Shown here in pieces: positions 1 to 6,093 of a stretch of 22,989 bases of DNA. Position numbers and translations under genes: made by a program. Each line of letters starts with the position of its first letter. Position 1 is the first letter of the stretch. The stretch comes from an uncultured Oscillospiraceae bacterium (GTDB lineage Bacteria; Bacillota; Clostridia; Oscillospirales; Oscillospiraceae). The stretch lies in the NCBI GenBank assembly GCA_934572465.1, contig CAKTLG010000030.1:1-22989 (forward strand). The letters are read 5' to 3'. The notes beneath the pieces are model-generated. The model was not told the DNA's origin. It was given only the letters and a program-made list of their open reading frames with translations, and searched no databases.

Positions 1-78
1 CGAACACGGAAGTTAAGCTCGCTTCTGCCCACAATACTTGGCTGGCGACGGCCCGGGAAGATAGGTAGCGCCAACACG
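1..78 (+). rRNA. rrf: 5S ribosomal RNA, 3' part
   Basis: The window opens inside a 5S rRNA: the CGAACACGGAAGTTAAGC segment is the conserved loop B/helix III region, and the sequence then runs through helices IV and V to a 3' end near 77. The 5' part, about 40 nt, lies outside the window. A strong terminator follows immediately, so this is the distal end of an rRNA transcript. Confidence 0.93.
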
Positions 79-80
79 AA

Positions 81-109
81 AGAGGACATCTGAAAGGATG
101 TCCTCTTTT
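81..109 (+). terminator. Terminator of the rRNA transcript
   Basis: A perfect 10-bp stem (AGAGGACATC / GATGTCCTCT) with a 6-nt loop is followed by a T run. It starts a few bases after the 5S end and is a classical factor-independent terminator. Confidence 0.9.
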
Positions 110-154
110 GCTATGCAAGGACCAGGTTGGTTTACACGCCGGTGGAATACGCTG

Positions 155-185
155 ACCGGAAAGGGGGCTCTCCCTCCGGTATTTT
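155..185 (+). terminator. Possible second terminator
   Basis: ACCGG and AGGG pair with CCCT and CCGGT around a short loop, followed by ATTTT. It could be a backup terminator for the rRNA operon. The stem has bulges, so the call is tentative. Confidence 0.35.
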
Positions 186-345
186 GCGGTCTCTTTTCGC
201 TCATATGACCTGCGCCATAGCGGCCTCTTGATTATGCGGCTTTGTCCTGCTGTTGCTGGGTGCAGGTGTGCAGCGCAAAGGCTGTGTCGTGGCAGCCGCT
301 GCCGGCGCTTTGGCGGCCATGACTTTGTGCGCATTGCGTGAGAGA
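186..345. other. Intergenic stretch with a possible membrane-protein remnant
   Basis: No intact gene is seen here. On the plus strand one frame is open from 232 to a TGA at 370 and reads as a hydrophobic peptide (CGFVLLLLGAG, then an Ala-rich stretch). It has no start codon or ribosome binding site, and a TGA lies immediately upstream. It may be the tail of a decayed membrane protein related to the gene at 429, or it may be chance. Confidence 0.3.
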
Positions 346-348
346 GTG

Positions 349-378
349 TTGAACTGTTGCGCTGCTACATGATATAAT
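349..378 (+). promoter_or_regulatory. Sigma-A-type promoter for the small membrane protein
   Basis: TTGAAC (349-354), an 18-bp spacer and TATAAT (373-378), about 50 bp upstream of the start codon at 429. Confidence 0.7.
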
Positions 379-428
379 GCTCATAAAAGTGCAGCGAAAA
401 GGCTGGTTTTCTGAAGGAGCGTGATGGA

Positions 429-731
429 ATGCTTGACGTTTGGCTGGGTGGGGCGGAGCTTACGACTGTCTGCCTGATCGTCTCTGCTGTTGCGCTGCTG
501 CCGATCCAGCTTTTGCTTTGCTTCAGGGTGAGAAGCAGGATGATCCGTCTGCTGCCCGTGGTCGTGCTTGCCCTTACTGCGCTCATTTTTTGCTGCAAGG
601 CGGTCACAAGCACTGACTGGGACAGCTTTGGCTATACCTTCCTTGCGATCCTTGCAGGGCTTATGCTGTTTATGTGCGGCATCGGCTGGGGGATCTGGGC
701 GATCGTAGGGATCGTCAAAAAGAGAAGATAG
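429..731 (+). CDS. Small integral membrane protein, unknown function
   Basis: This 100-residue protein has three predicted membrane-spanning segments, at about residues 10-30, 38-57 and 70-92, and ends in a positive KKRR tail. No family was recognised. The ATG at 429 is preceded by GAAGGAG at a 9-nt spacing; a nearby ATG at 424 is in another frame. It has its own promoter (349-378) and shares a bidirectional terminator (about 752-800) with the convergent MerR gene, so it is a one-gene transcript. The clean promoter, ribosome binding site and terminator support a real gene even though the function cannot be named. Confidence 0.75.
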   Translation: MLDVWLGGAELTTVCLIVSAVALLPIQLLLCFRVRSRMIRLLPVVVLALTALIFCCKAVTSTDWDSFGYTFLAILAGLMLFMCGIGWGIWAIVGIVKKRR

Positions 732-751
732 GAATCGCTGATATTCCGACG

Positions 752-800
752 CAAAAGGGGAGGGACAGCTCTTTTTACGAGAGCTGTCCCTCCTTGATCT
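752..800. terminator. Bidirectional terminator between convergent genes
   Basis: A 14-bp perfect stem (759-772 with 780-793, GGAGGGACAGCTCT) has a 7-nt loop. AAAAGGGG on the left gives a T run for the minus strand, and CTTGATCTTT on the right a weaker one for the plus strand. Confidence 0.85.
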
Positions 801-1616
801 TTATTTCTTCTTTACCGGATAGCATACCTCGGTGACGAACTCCGCGGGGTCCTGTGTTTCGTGCGGGCTGACGTGGTAGATGTCGAACATCGGGCCGGCG
901 TATTCGTAGCCGTTGGCCTCGATCCATTCCGTCAGCGCGGCTGTGACGGCACCGATCTGCTCGTAGCTGCCCTTGAAGGTGCAGCCGGCGTAAGTGACGG
1001 CGGGCAGCGTGCGGAATTTGACGTGCTCGGTGTCGGGATACGCTCTCCTGACGGTCTTCTGTGCCTCGATCTCGACATTTTCCTCCTTATATTCGCCGTC
1101 GAGAAAGACGACGCAGCAGTAGCAGGGGTCGGAGGGAATGAGTTCGAGCGGGGCGGTCTCCCTGCAGAGCACGCCCCATACGCGCCCCTCGTCCTCGTAG
1201 CGGGGGATGGTCATGCGGACGGTGGCGGCGTAGCGCTCGGGCAGGGTCTTGATGGTGACATTGTAATGCATATTTTCTTCCTTTCTCAGCCGCTTGCGGG
1301 CTGTGTCCAGAAGCCGCAGCTGGTGCGTGAGCTGCGCCTGCTCCGCCAGCAGAGCCTCCTGCCGCGCGGCAAGATGCGCGTCCAGCTGTGCGGGATCGTC
1401 ATAAACGGGCAGCAGGGCGCGGATCTCAGAGAGCCCGAAGCCCATGTCGCGCAGCGCCGCGATGCGGCAGACGGTGGGCAGCTGGGACTCGCTGTAGTAG
1501 CGGTAGTCGGTGAAGCGGTCGATGCGGTCGGGCCGGAGCAGCCCAATCTCGTCGTAATAGCGCAGCATACGGATGCTGACTCTGGACAGCTTTGAAAAAT
1601 CTCCGATCTTCAGCAT
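801..1616 (-). CDS. MerR-family transcriptional regulator with GyrI-like effector domain
   Basis: This 271-residue protein has the layout of BmrR/Mta-type one-component regulators. Residues 1-70 form the MerR winged helix (KIGDFSKLSRVSIRMLRYYD, then a YRYY motif). Residues 74-112 form a charged dimerisation helix, and residues 116-271 an effector-binding domain of the GyrI/AraC-binding type, which in relatives binds hydrophobic cationic drugs. The ATG at 1616 has GGAGG 8 nt upstream. The promoter in front has the 19-bp spacer typical of MerR-controlled promoters, suggesting autoregulation. No efflux pump is adjacent, so the target beyond itself is unknown. Confidence 0.9.
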   Translation of the reverse strand: MLKIGDFSKLSRVSIRMLRYYDEIGLLRPDRIDRFTDYRYYSESQLPTVCRIAALRDMGFGLSEIRALLPVYDDPAQLDAHLAARQEALLAEQAQLTHQLRLLDTARKRLRKEENMHYNVTIKTLPERYAATVRMTIPRYEDEGRVWGVLCRETAPLELIPSDPCYCCVVFLDGEYKEENVEIEAQKTVRRAYPDTEHVKFRTLPAVTYAGCTFKGSYEQIGAVTAALTEWIEANGYEYAGPMFDIYHVSPHETQDPAEFVTEVCYPVKKK

Positions 1617-1648
1617 GGCGGTACCTCCGTGTTTTTGAGCTCAGATAC

Positions 1649-1679
1649 AGGATAGGCCCTGACATGATGTGAGAGTCAA
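1649..1679 (-). promoter_or_regulatory. MerR-type promoter with 19-bp spacer
   Basis: On the minus strand: TTGACT (1679-1674), 19 bp, then TATCCT (1654-1649). The over-long spacer holds an imperfect dyad, CTCTCACAT / ATGTCAGGG, which is the normal arrangement for MerR activators that untwist the promoter. Confidence 0.7.
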
Positions 1680-1717
1680 GAGGTTTTTTCAAAAAGGAAG
1701 AGGCGGCGGACGAGTGC

Positions 1718-2581
1718 TTACAGCGCGATCAGCTCATAGTCCTTGGAGCCGACGCCGAGCGCCGCCGCGGAATCGACGGTGCGCTTGCCGTTGCGGCTTT
1801 CGATGCGCTCGATCAGGTGATCGCGGCCGGGGTCGTCGGAGGCGTAGACGAGGTCAAGGCACGCCTGATCGACGGCGACGGGGTCGAGCGAGGCAAGAAT
1901 GCCGATATCCGCGATGCAGGGATCCTCGGCGACGGCGCAGCAGTCACAGTCGACGGACATATTCTTCATCACGTTGATGAAGACCATATTGCCCTTGAAA
2001 TAGTCGACGACGGCGGAGGCCGCGTCGGCCATGGCGTCGAGGAATTTGTTCTGCTCGGTCGTCCACATCTCGGCGGGGTTGCCGGCGCCGTGGATATAGG
2101 CCTTGCCCGCGCTTGACGCACAGCCGATGGACAGCTGCTTGAGCGCGCCGCCAAAGCCGCCCATTGGATGGCCCTTGAAGTGGGAGAGAACAAGCATGGA
2201 GTCGTAATTGGCAATATCCTTGCCGACGAGGTCTTTCTGAATGCTCTTGCCGTTCGGGATGGGCAGCTCAAGGTCGGGGCCTTCGGCGTCGAGGATGTCG
2301 ACATCAAAGTGCGTGCTCCAGCCGTGCTTGATCATCGTGCGGCGGTGCGCCTCGGTGGTGTTGCGCTCGCCGGGATAGGCGGTGTTGCATTCGACGACCG
2401 TGCCATGCACGGCCTCGATCATCGGCTGCCAGAAGTCGGGGCCGAGGAAGTTCTGATTGCCCGGCTCGCCGGAGTGCAGCTTGACAGCGACCTTGCCGGT
2501 CAGCTCTTTGCCGACGGCTCTGTACAGCGCGACGACGCTCTCAGGGGTGATGGTTTTGGAAAAATAGACGTTTGGTCTCAC
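1718..2581 (-). CDS. DUF362 domain-containing protein
   Basis: About 287 residues. DUF362 proteins carry a conserved core often linked to iron-sulfur chemistry; no reaction is assigned. Visible signatures are SHFKGHPMGGFGGALK in the middle and DPVAVDQACLDLV near the C-terminus. Between them is a cysteine cluster, CDCC plus one more Cys seven residues on (C214, C216, C217 and C224 counted from the upstream ATG). Unlike many relatives it has no CxxCxxC ferredoxin domain. AGGAGG is only 2 nt from an ATG at 2587 but 8 nt from the GTG at 2581, so GTG is the better start. The gene has its own promoter at 2648-2676. The family call is firm, the role unknown. Confidence 0.87.
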   Translation of the reverse strand: MRPNVYFSKTITPESVVALYRAVGKELTGKVAVKLHSGEPGNQNFLGPDFWQPMIEAVHGTVVECNTAYPGERNTTEAHRRTMIKHGWSTHFDVDILDAEGPDLELPIPNGKSIQKDLVGKDIANYDSMLVLSHFKGHPMGGFGGALKQLSIGCASSAGKAYIHGAGNPAEMWTTEQNKFLDAMADAASAVVDYFKGNMVFINVMKNMSVDCDCCAVAEDPCIADIGILASLDPVAVDQACLDLVYASDDPGRDHLIERIESRNGKRTVDSAAALGVGSKDYELIAL

Positions 2582-2647
2582 GATCATATCCTCCTGTGTG
2601 TTTCTTGCAGTATGCTCCGCATGGGGGGAAAATGCGATCCGGCATTC

Positions 2648-2676
2648 AGTATATCATTCCCGCCGTGTGCGGGCAA
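2648..2676 (-). promoter_or_regulatory. Promoter for the DUF362 gene
   Basis: Minus-strand TTGCCC (2676-2671), 17-bp spacer, TATACT (2653-2648), with a near-extended GATATACT -10 region. It lies in the gap after the antiporter gene. Confidence 0.65.
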
Positions 2677-2701
2677 GAGCAAAGTGCGTGCGCCGCGCGG
2701 A

Positions 2702-3916
2702 TCAGTCCGCCTTCTCGGGCGCCTGCTGGTGCAGCAGACGCGGGCTGGCCGCGTCGATCAGCAGCGCGCCGAGCGGCGCGGTGATGAGGATGCCGAGCAC
2801 TGCAACGGACAGCACGGCCCCGCCGCAGGAAAGCCCCGCCGCCAGCGGCACAGAGCCGATGGCCGCCTGCACCGTGGCTTTGGGCAGGTAAGCGAGCACG
2901 CAGAACAGGCGCTCGCGCCGCTCGAGCGGCGTTTTGACAAGACAGAGCGCGACGCCCAGCGAGCGGAACACGAGCGCGCCGAAAATGAGTACGACCGCAC
3001 TGCCGCCCAGCGCGGCGGTATAGCGGACGTCGACAGCCGCGCCGACGAGCACGAAGAGCAGGATCTCGGCAAACAGCCAGAGCTTGCCGAGCTTTTCGGA
3101 CAGGCGGCGGGAGACGGGCACGGGACTTTTTGCCCGCAGCGCACAGGCCATGGCGGCCACGGCGAGCAGGCCGGAGACGGGGACGACGCCTTGAAGCAGA
3201 TCCTCGGACGAAACGAGCAGGAGCGCGACGCCCAGCACGATGATGATCTTTATGCTGCCGCGCACGCAGCGGCCATGGTGGAAGGCCGTCTCAAAAAAGC
3301 GGTGGAGCAGGAGACCCGCCGCCGCGCCGAGCAGGATGCCGAGCGCGATGGAGACGGGGATATCAAGAAACGCGCGCACCTGCGCCTGCCCGCCCTGCGC
3401 CATGCCGAGAAACGTGGTAAAGAGCACGATGACGAAGATATCGTCGCAGGACGCGCCCGCCATGATGAGCTGCGGGATGCCCTTGTCCGTTCCGCGGCGC
3501 TCTTCCATCAGCTGCACCATACGCGGCACGACCACAGCGGGCGAGACTGCCGCGAGCACTGCGCCCATGACAGCGGCTTCAACGGCCGTAAGGCCGAGCA
3601 GGCGCGGCGCAAGCAGCACGTAGCCGAGGATCTCGAAGCTTGCAGGCAGACACGACATGAGCAGCGCAGGACGCCCCACACGCCGGAGGTCGGCGAGGTC
3701 GAGCGAAAGGCCAGCCTTGAGCAGAATGATGATGAGCGCGAGCTTGCGCAGCTCGGCGGAGATGGCGAGCAGCGACGGATCGAGCACATTGAGCGCGCAC
3801 GGGCCGAGCAGGATGCCGACAAGCAGCAGACCGATGATGCGCGGCAGGTGCAGCGCACGGAAAAGCGCCGCCAGCGCAAGGCCGCAGAGAAGAACGAGCG
3901 CAAGTGAGAGCAGCAT
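2702..3916 (-). CDS. Cation:proton antiporter family protein under fluoride riboswitch control
   Basis: This 404-residue, very hydrophobic protein has about 11-12 membrane helices and belongs to the Na+/H+ exchanger (CPA) fold. Features seen are GLLLVGILLGP (29-39), SPAVVVPRM (125-133), an Asp-Asp pair at 158-159 (ASCDDIF) in the position of the ion-binding aspartates of electrogenic CPA2 members, and PKATVQAAIGS (345-355). In-frame ATGs at 3952 and 3937 fall inside leader hairpins. The ATG at 3916 has GGGGG 7 nt upstream and is the likely start. Fluoride riboswitches are known to control CrcB/Fluc, CLC-F and some CPA-type antiporters, so this protein probably exports fluoride or limits fluoride stress (inference). 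Transport of Na+ or K+ remains possible. Confidence 0.9.
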   Translation of the reverse strand: MLLSLALVLLCGLALAALFRALHLPRIIGLLLVGILLGPCALNVLDPSLLAISAELRKLALIIILLKAGLSLDLADLRRVGRPALLMSCLPASFEILGYVLLAPRLLGLTAVEAAVMGAVLAAVSPAVVVPRMVQLMEERRGTDKGIPQLIMAGASCDDIFVIVLFTTFLGMAQGGQAQVRAFLDIPVSIALGILLGAAAGLLLHRFFETAFHHGRCVRGSIKIIIVLGVALLLVSSEDLLQGVVPVSGLLAVAAMACALRAKSPVPVSRRLSEKLGKLWLFAEILLFVLVGAAVDVRYTAALGGSAVVLIFGALVFRSLGVALCLVKTPLERRERLFCVLAYLPKATVQAAIGSVPLAAGLSCGGAVLSVAVLGILITAPLGALLIDAASPRLLHQQAPEKAD

Positions 3917-3940
3917 AAAAAAACCCCCTTTTCGGGGCAT
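3917..3940 (-). promoter_or_regulatory. Possible ribosome-binding-site-masking hairpin
   Basis: In the antiporter leader, CCCC-GAAAA-GGGG forms a compact hairpin that includes the GGGGG Shine-Dalgarno (3924-3928). The upstream half can instead pair as GGGGCAT with ATGCCCC, freeing the ribosome site. The alternative pairing is seen in the sequence; a regulatory role is inference. Confidence 0.45.
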
Positions 3941-3941
3941 G

Positions 3942-3987
3942 AAAAAAGCCAATGCCCCTGTGATAAAGTCACAGAAGTCATCAGCTT
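3942..3987 (-). terminator. Riboswitch-controlled terminator (expression platform)
   Basis: On the minus strand AAGCTGATG (3987-3979) pairs with CATTGGCTT (3954-3946), with two G-U pairs; an inner CTGTGA/TCACAG stem extends it, and a run of six U follows. The 5' arm is the conserved 3' segment of the fluoride aptamer, so aptamer and terminator exclude each other. Confidence 0.85.
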
Positions 3988-4032
3988 ACAAGCGGTTTAG
4001 GCGTTCGCCACGGGAGAACCTCATTCCCAAGG
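3971..4032 (-). ncRNA. Fluoride riboswitch (crcB motif) aptamer
   Basis: Read on the minus strand, GGGAATGAGGTTCTCCC forms P1 with its loop. GAGGT in that loop can pair with ACTTC downstream (pseudoknot). TAAACCGCTT-GT-AAGC forms P3, followed by the conserved CTGATGACTTC. This matches the crcB-motif architecture of the Thermotoga petrophila and Bacillus cereus fluoride aptamers, with a small extra GGCG/CGCC hairpin between P1 and P3. Fluoride binding should stabilise the aptamer and prevent the terminator at 3942-3987, switching the antiporter gene on. Confidence 0.88.
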
Positions 4033-4036
4033 CAGT

Positions 4037-4064
4037 ATTATACCATGCCGCGCGGAAAAAGCAA
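4037..4064 (-). promoter_or_regulatory. Promoter for the fluoride riboswitch transcript
   Basis: Minus-strand TTGCTT (4064-4059), 16-bp spacer, TATAAT (4042-4037). Transcription would start near 4030, exactly at the 5' edge of the aptamer. Confidence 0.75.
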
Positions 4065-4099
4065 GGGGTAGTTCGTTCTGCCCTCCGGAACGGACAGGG

Positions 4100-4131
4100 C
4101 GGCGGCAGGAGCCGGCTCCTGCCGCCGTTTT
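4100..4131. terminator. Strong GC-rich hairpin downstream of the 4130-4468 gene
   Basis: A 28-nt perfect inverted repeat (4100-4127, arms CGGCGGCAGGAGC) directly abuts the stop codon of the minus-strand gene. A TTTT follows only on the plus strand; on the minus strand there is no U tract, so termination there is less certain. Confidence 0.55.
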
Positions 4132-4468
4132 ACGGCATCGGCCGCCGCGCGCGGCGCGCGAGCAGCGCGTCATAGGCATGTGCGGCGCCGCGCCAGTCGA
4201 TCACATCCACGCGCAAAGCGAGAACCTCCTCGCTGACCGGTGCGGACGGCACCGTCAGCTCCAGCAGCACTGTACCGTGCGGCGGCGCGCTGTCATGCGC
4301 GGCGATGAGCCAGAGCGCGTCGTCCGGCATCATCAGCAGCAGGACGCGGCCGCCCGTGCCGCGCCGCAGAGCGTGCAGCAGTATGGCGCGCAGCTCCTCG
4401 CGCGGGCCGAATGCGCGCATGAGCGCCGCCTCAAATGACGGCGCAGGGGAAAGCAGGGCTTCGTTCAA
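4130..4468 (-). CDS. Hypothetical protein
   Basis: About 112 residues; no family recognised. The protein is rich in Ala, Leu and Arg, with a hydrophobic core (RVLLLMMPDDALWLIAAHD) and no signal peptide or membrane helix of convincing length. A GTG at 4477 is possible, but GAGGTGG (4480-4474) is correctly spaced only for the TTG at 4468. The stop lies within the foot of the hairpin at 4100-4131. GC-rich codon use matches the neighbours. It may be a small soluble protein, but confidence is limited because GC-rich DNA opens frames by chance. Confidence 0.55.
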   Translation of the reverse strand: MNEALLSPAPSFEAALMRAFGPREELRAILLHALRRGTGGRVLLLMMPDDALWLIAAHDSAPPHGTVLLELTVPSAPVSEEVLALRVDVIDWRGAAHAYDALLARRARRPMP

Positions 4469-4562
4469 ACTGACCACCTCGCCGCTATTCTATGCGCGCA
4501 CCGGCAGGAAAAGCACCGCTGGCACGGAAACCGCCAATGCGCAAAAAAACTCAAAAAGGCTA

Positions 4563-4591
4563 TTGACAAATGCAGACGCTTATGCTATATT
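4563..4591 (+). promoter_or_regulatory. Promoter for tRNA-Ala
   Basis: Perfect TTGACA (4563-4568), 17-bp spacer, TATATT (4586-4591), about 47 bp upstream of the tRNA. Confidence 0.85.
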
Positions 4592-4637
4592 CTTATTTGT
4601 TCCGGGCCGTTCCGGCGAGGACGGGAACGTACAAGTT

Positions 4638-4713
4638 GGGGGTTTAGCTCAGCTGGGAGAGCGCTTGACTGGCAGTCAAGAGGTCAGCGGTTCGATCCCG
4701 CTAATCTCCACCA
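4638..4713 (+). tRNA. tRNA-Ala (anticodon GGC)
   Basis: A full cloverleaf of 76 nt with CCA encoded. The acceptor stem GGGGGTT/AATCTCC includes the G3-U70 pair that identifies alanine tRNAs. The D-arm begins TAGCTCAG. The anticodon stem-loop is CTTGA-CTGGCAG-TCAAG with anticodon GGC, and the T-arm carries GGTTCGATCCC. It has its own promoter and terminator, so it is a single-gene unit. The degraded mobile element begins just downstream. Confidence 0.97.
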
Positions 4714-4770
4714 AAACAATATAATCCGAACCTTTTGCCGATTGGTCATGGGTTCGGATTTATTGTTTTT
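4713..4770 (+). terminator. Terminator of tRNA-Ala
   Basis: ATCCGAACC (4725-4732 region) pairs with GGTTCGGAT (4751-4759), extended by AAAACAATA against TATTGTTTT, and ends in a T run. Confidence 0.8.
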
Positions 4771-5164
4771 ATGGAAGAAATTGAAGACTGGTAACGAAAA
4801 AAGTGGGAGGATTGCCGATTGTGGCAATCCTTCCGCTTTCTTTATGTAGACGCGGAGTCCGAAATCTCCTTCTTTGCTTTCCATTCGGCAAATGCCTTTT
4901 TGCCGTCTTCGCTTTCGTAGTACATTGTCGGCTGCGGCGCAGTTTCTTCTGCGCCTGTTCCACGGTGAAGTACATCCGGATGGTACCGTCAGTTTCGAGA
5001 AAACCGTTTACTTTTGAAATGCTTGCCCGATCCAGCATCAGGGCGTACAGCACTTTTGCATCGTTGGATAGCTCAGCAAGACTATCCTCCATCAAAAACC
5101 GTGGAAACGGTATGTAGGATGCAGATAAGCTCTCGCTTGTAAATTTCAAAAACTTCTGTGACAT
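4769..5164 (-). pseudogene. Truncated RepA-type replication initiator (mobile-element remnant)
   Basis: The N-terminal 75 residues match the RepA_N family of replication initiators found on Firmicutes plasmids and integrative elements: YIPFPRFLMEDSLAELSND, AKVLYALMLDRASISKVNG and FTVEQAQKKL. Homology stops near residue 80; full proteins are usually well over 200 residues. What follows is basic, low-quality sequence in this frame. From 4925 down to 4842 a different frame reads TMYYESEDGKKAFAEWKAKK then stop, which looks like the true C-terminus of another element-encoded protein. So a deletion near 4921-4928 joined two genes out of frame. AGGAGG precedes the ATG at 5164. Lower GC and the recombinase remnant next door support foreign origin. 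Confidence 0.8.
4797..4830 (-). terminator. Terminator at the end of the element remnant
   Basis: Minus-strand GGATTGCC-(6 nt)-GGCAATCC, then TCCCACTTTTTT. It was presumably the terminator of the gene whose C-terminus survives at 4842-4925. Confidence 0.75.
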
Positions 5165-5170
5165 AATCCT

Positions 5171-5214
5171 CCTATCCCATCCATCAAAACCAGTATTGAT
5201 AGGATTGATGGATG
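5171..5214. repeat. Overlapping inverted repeats in the repA leader
   Basis: CATCCATCAA (5178-5187) pairs with TTGATGGATG (5205-5214). A second, overlapping pair is CCTATC (5171-5176) with GATAGG (5198-5203). TATTGATAGG occurs at 5194-5203 and again at 5245-5254. Possible operator, attenuator or origin-related structure of the former element. Confidence 0.5.
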
Positions 5215-5224
5215 ACTATATTGA

Positions 5225-5353
5225 GCGTTGATCGTCGGAACGTATATTGATAGGGCATTATCTGCCAAAACAGCAGATCGACCGGAGTTCCAGCACATGA
5301 TCAAGGACAGCGCAAAAGAACTGTTTGAGATCGTACTTGTATGGAAGAACTAG
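5225..5353 (+). pseudogene. Fragment of a large serine recombinase
   Basis: A 42-codon open stretch reads IVGTYIDRALSAK, then RPEFQHMIKDSAKELF and IVLVWKN before a TAG at 5351. This is the heart of the resolvase N-terminal domain of element-encoded serine recombinases (YIDxAxS...RPxFQxMIxDS...VIVWKLDRFxR). The catalytic-serine region upstream and everything after the K-LDR position are missing, and there is no start codon. It is on the opposite strand to the repA remnant, 60 bp away, so nearly the whole element between the two has been lost. Confidence 0.85.
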
Positions 5354-5393
5354 AAGAAATTGTTCTGTTACTCTCGCGGTTACTTTCGCAGTG

Positions 5394-5705
5394 CTACGTC
5401 CCGCGGTAGATGTCCTGCATGCGCCGAACCTGCGCCGTGCGCTCGATCTGCCTGCCATGCAGGTAGTCATACAGCGAGCGCATTCCCTCCGGCAGCTCAC
5501 CGTGATCCTGCTGGTAGCGCTGGATCACCGCTGTGACTTCGTTGTGCAGCAGCGTCATGTGGCGCAGCTCGTCGGTCGAGAGGTCGTAGAACGTCTTCGC
5601 CAGCGTGGGACGTTCATCCTTATACTCAAGGGCGCACTTTGCGTATTTCTTGGCGTCCTCAATCTCCTCGTCGACCATTTCGACAAGCTTCTCAATGAGT
5701 TTCAT
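5394..5705 (-). CDS. Small ferritin-like helical protein
   Basis: 103 residues, almost all helical. The pattern of Glu/His residues on amphipathic helices (VDEEIEDAKKYAKCAL near residue 10, STDELRHMTLLHNEV near residue 44) is ferritin/rubrerythrin-like, but only half the length of a full four-helix bundle. It may act as a dimer, and metal binding is unproven. ATG at 5705 has GAGGTG 7 nt upstream. It lies 10 bp downstream of the jelly-roll-like gene and forms an operon with it. This pair recurs in phage-like or mobile cargo regions of gut clostridia (family knowledge, not checked here). Confidence 0.72.
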   Translation of the reverse strand: MKLIEKLVEMVDEEIEDAKKYAKCALEYKDERPTLAKTFYDLSTDELRHMTLLHNEVTAVIQRYQQDHGELPEGMRSLYDYLHGRQIERTAQVRRMQDIYRGT

Positions 5706-5715
5706 AGGGCGCACC

Positions 5716-6075
5716 TCACAGTTTCTCGACCGTGACCGCAAGGTTATTGATGACCGATGCCACGCCGCCAAGGAGCAGCGACAGGAGAGAGCTCTCACAG
5801 CCGCAAGCATTGCGCACGATGGCCGTCAGCTTGAGATTGGCTACGCTGTTGGCAGCGACCGTCTGCGCGGTCAGAGAGACGTTACCGGCAGCGGAGGGGG
5901 CTACTGTCGCGCTCACGTCGACCAGATAGTAGCCCTGACCGCAGAGCACGATCGCGTTGCCGTCCTGGCGGACATTGCACCCATAGCGGCGTGCAGTGGT
6001 GCCGACCGGCACGATGCCGCCGGCCGCAACGGTGGGATTGCTGACATTGGTCGTGTAGATCGCAGATTTGCTCAT
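5716..6075 (-). CDS. Jelly-roll-like (C1q/BclA-type) structural protein
   Basis: 119 residues, rich in small and beta-branched residues. The pattern AIYTTNVSNPTVAAGG, VPVGTTARRYGCNV, GYYLVDVSATVAPSAAGNV is typical of short C1q/TNF-like beta-sandwich proteins found among phage and spore-surface structural proteins. The tail has CGC and a hydrophobic stretch (SSLLSLLLGGVASVI) where family members often oligomerise. ATG at 6075 has AAAGGA upstream. A hairpin with a T run sits only 18 bp upstream of the start (6094-6130), so expression may be attenuated. First gene of a two-gene operon with the ferritin-like protein. Confidence 0.65.
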   Translation of the reverse strand: MSKSAIYTTNVSNPTVAAGGIVPVGTTARRYGCNVRQDGNAIVLCGQGYYLVDVSATVAPSAAGNVSLTAQTVAANSVANLKLTAIVRNACGCESSLLSLLLGGVASVINNLAVTVEKL

Positions 6076-6093
6076 GAAATCATTCCTTTCTCC

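Noticed and set aside
13..204. Minus-strand open frame of 63 codons
   Set aside because: It runs through the 5S rRNA and its terminator, so it is not a gene.
861..1595. Long plus-strand open frame opposite the MerR gene
   Set aside because: Shadow of the GC-rich MerR gene; the peptide has no family pattern and no ribosome binding site.
2168..3907. 579-codon plus-strand open frame opposite DUF362 and the antiporter
   Set aside because: It spans two clear minus-strand genes and their promoter, and its peptide is the low-complexity Arg/Glu/His type made by antisense reading of GC-rich membrane genes.
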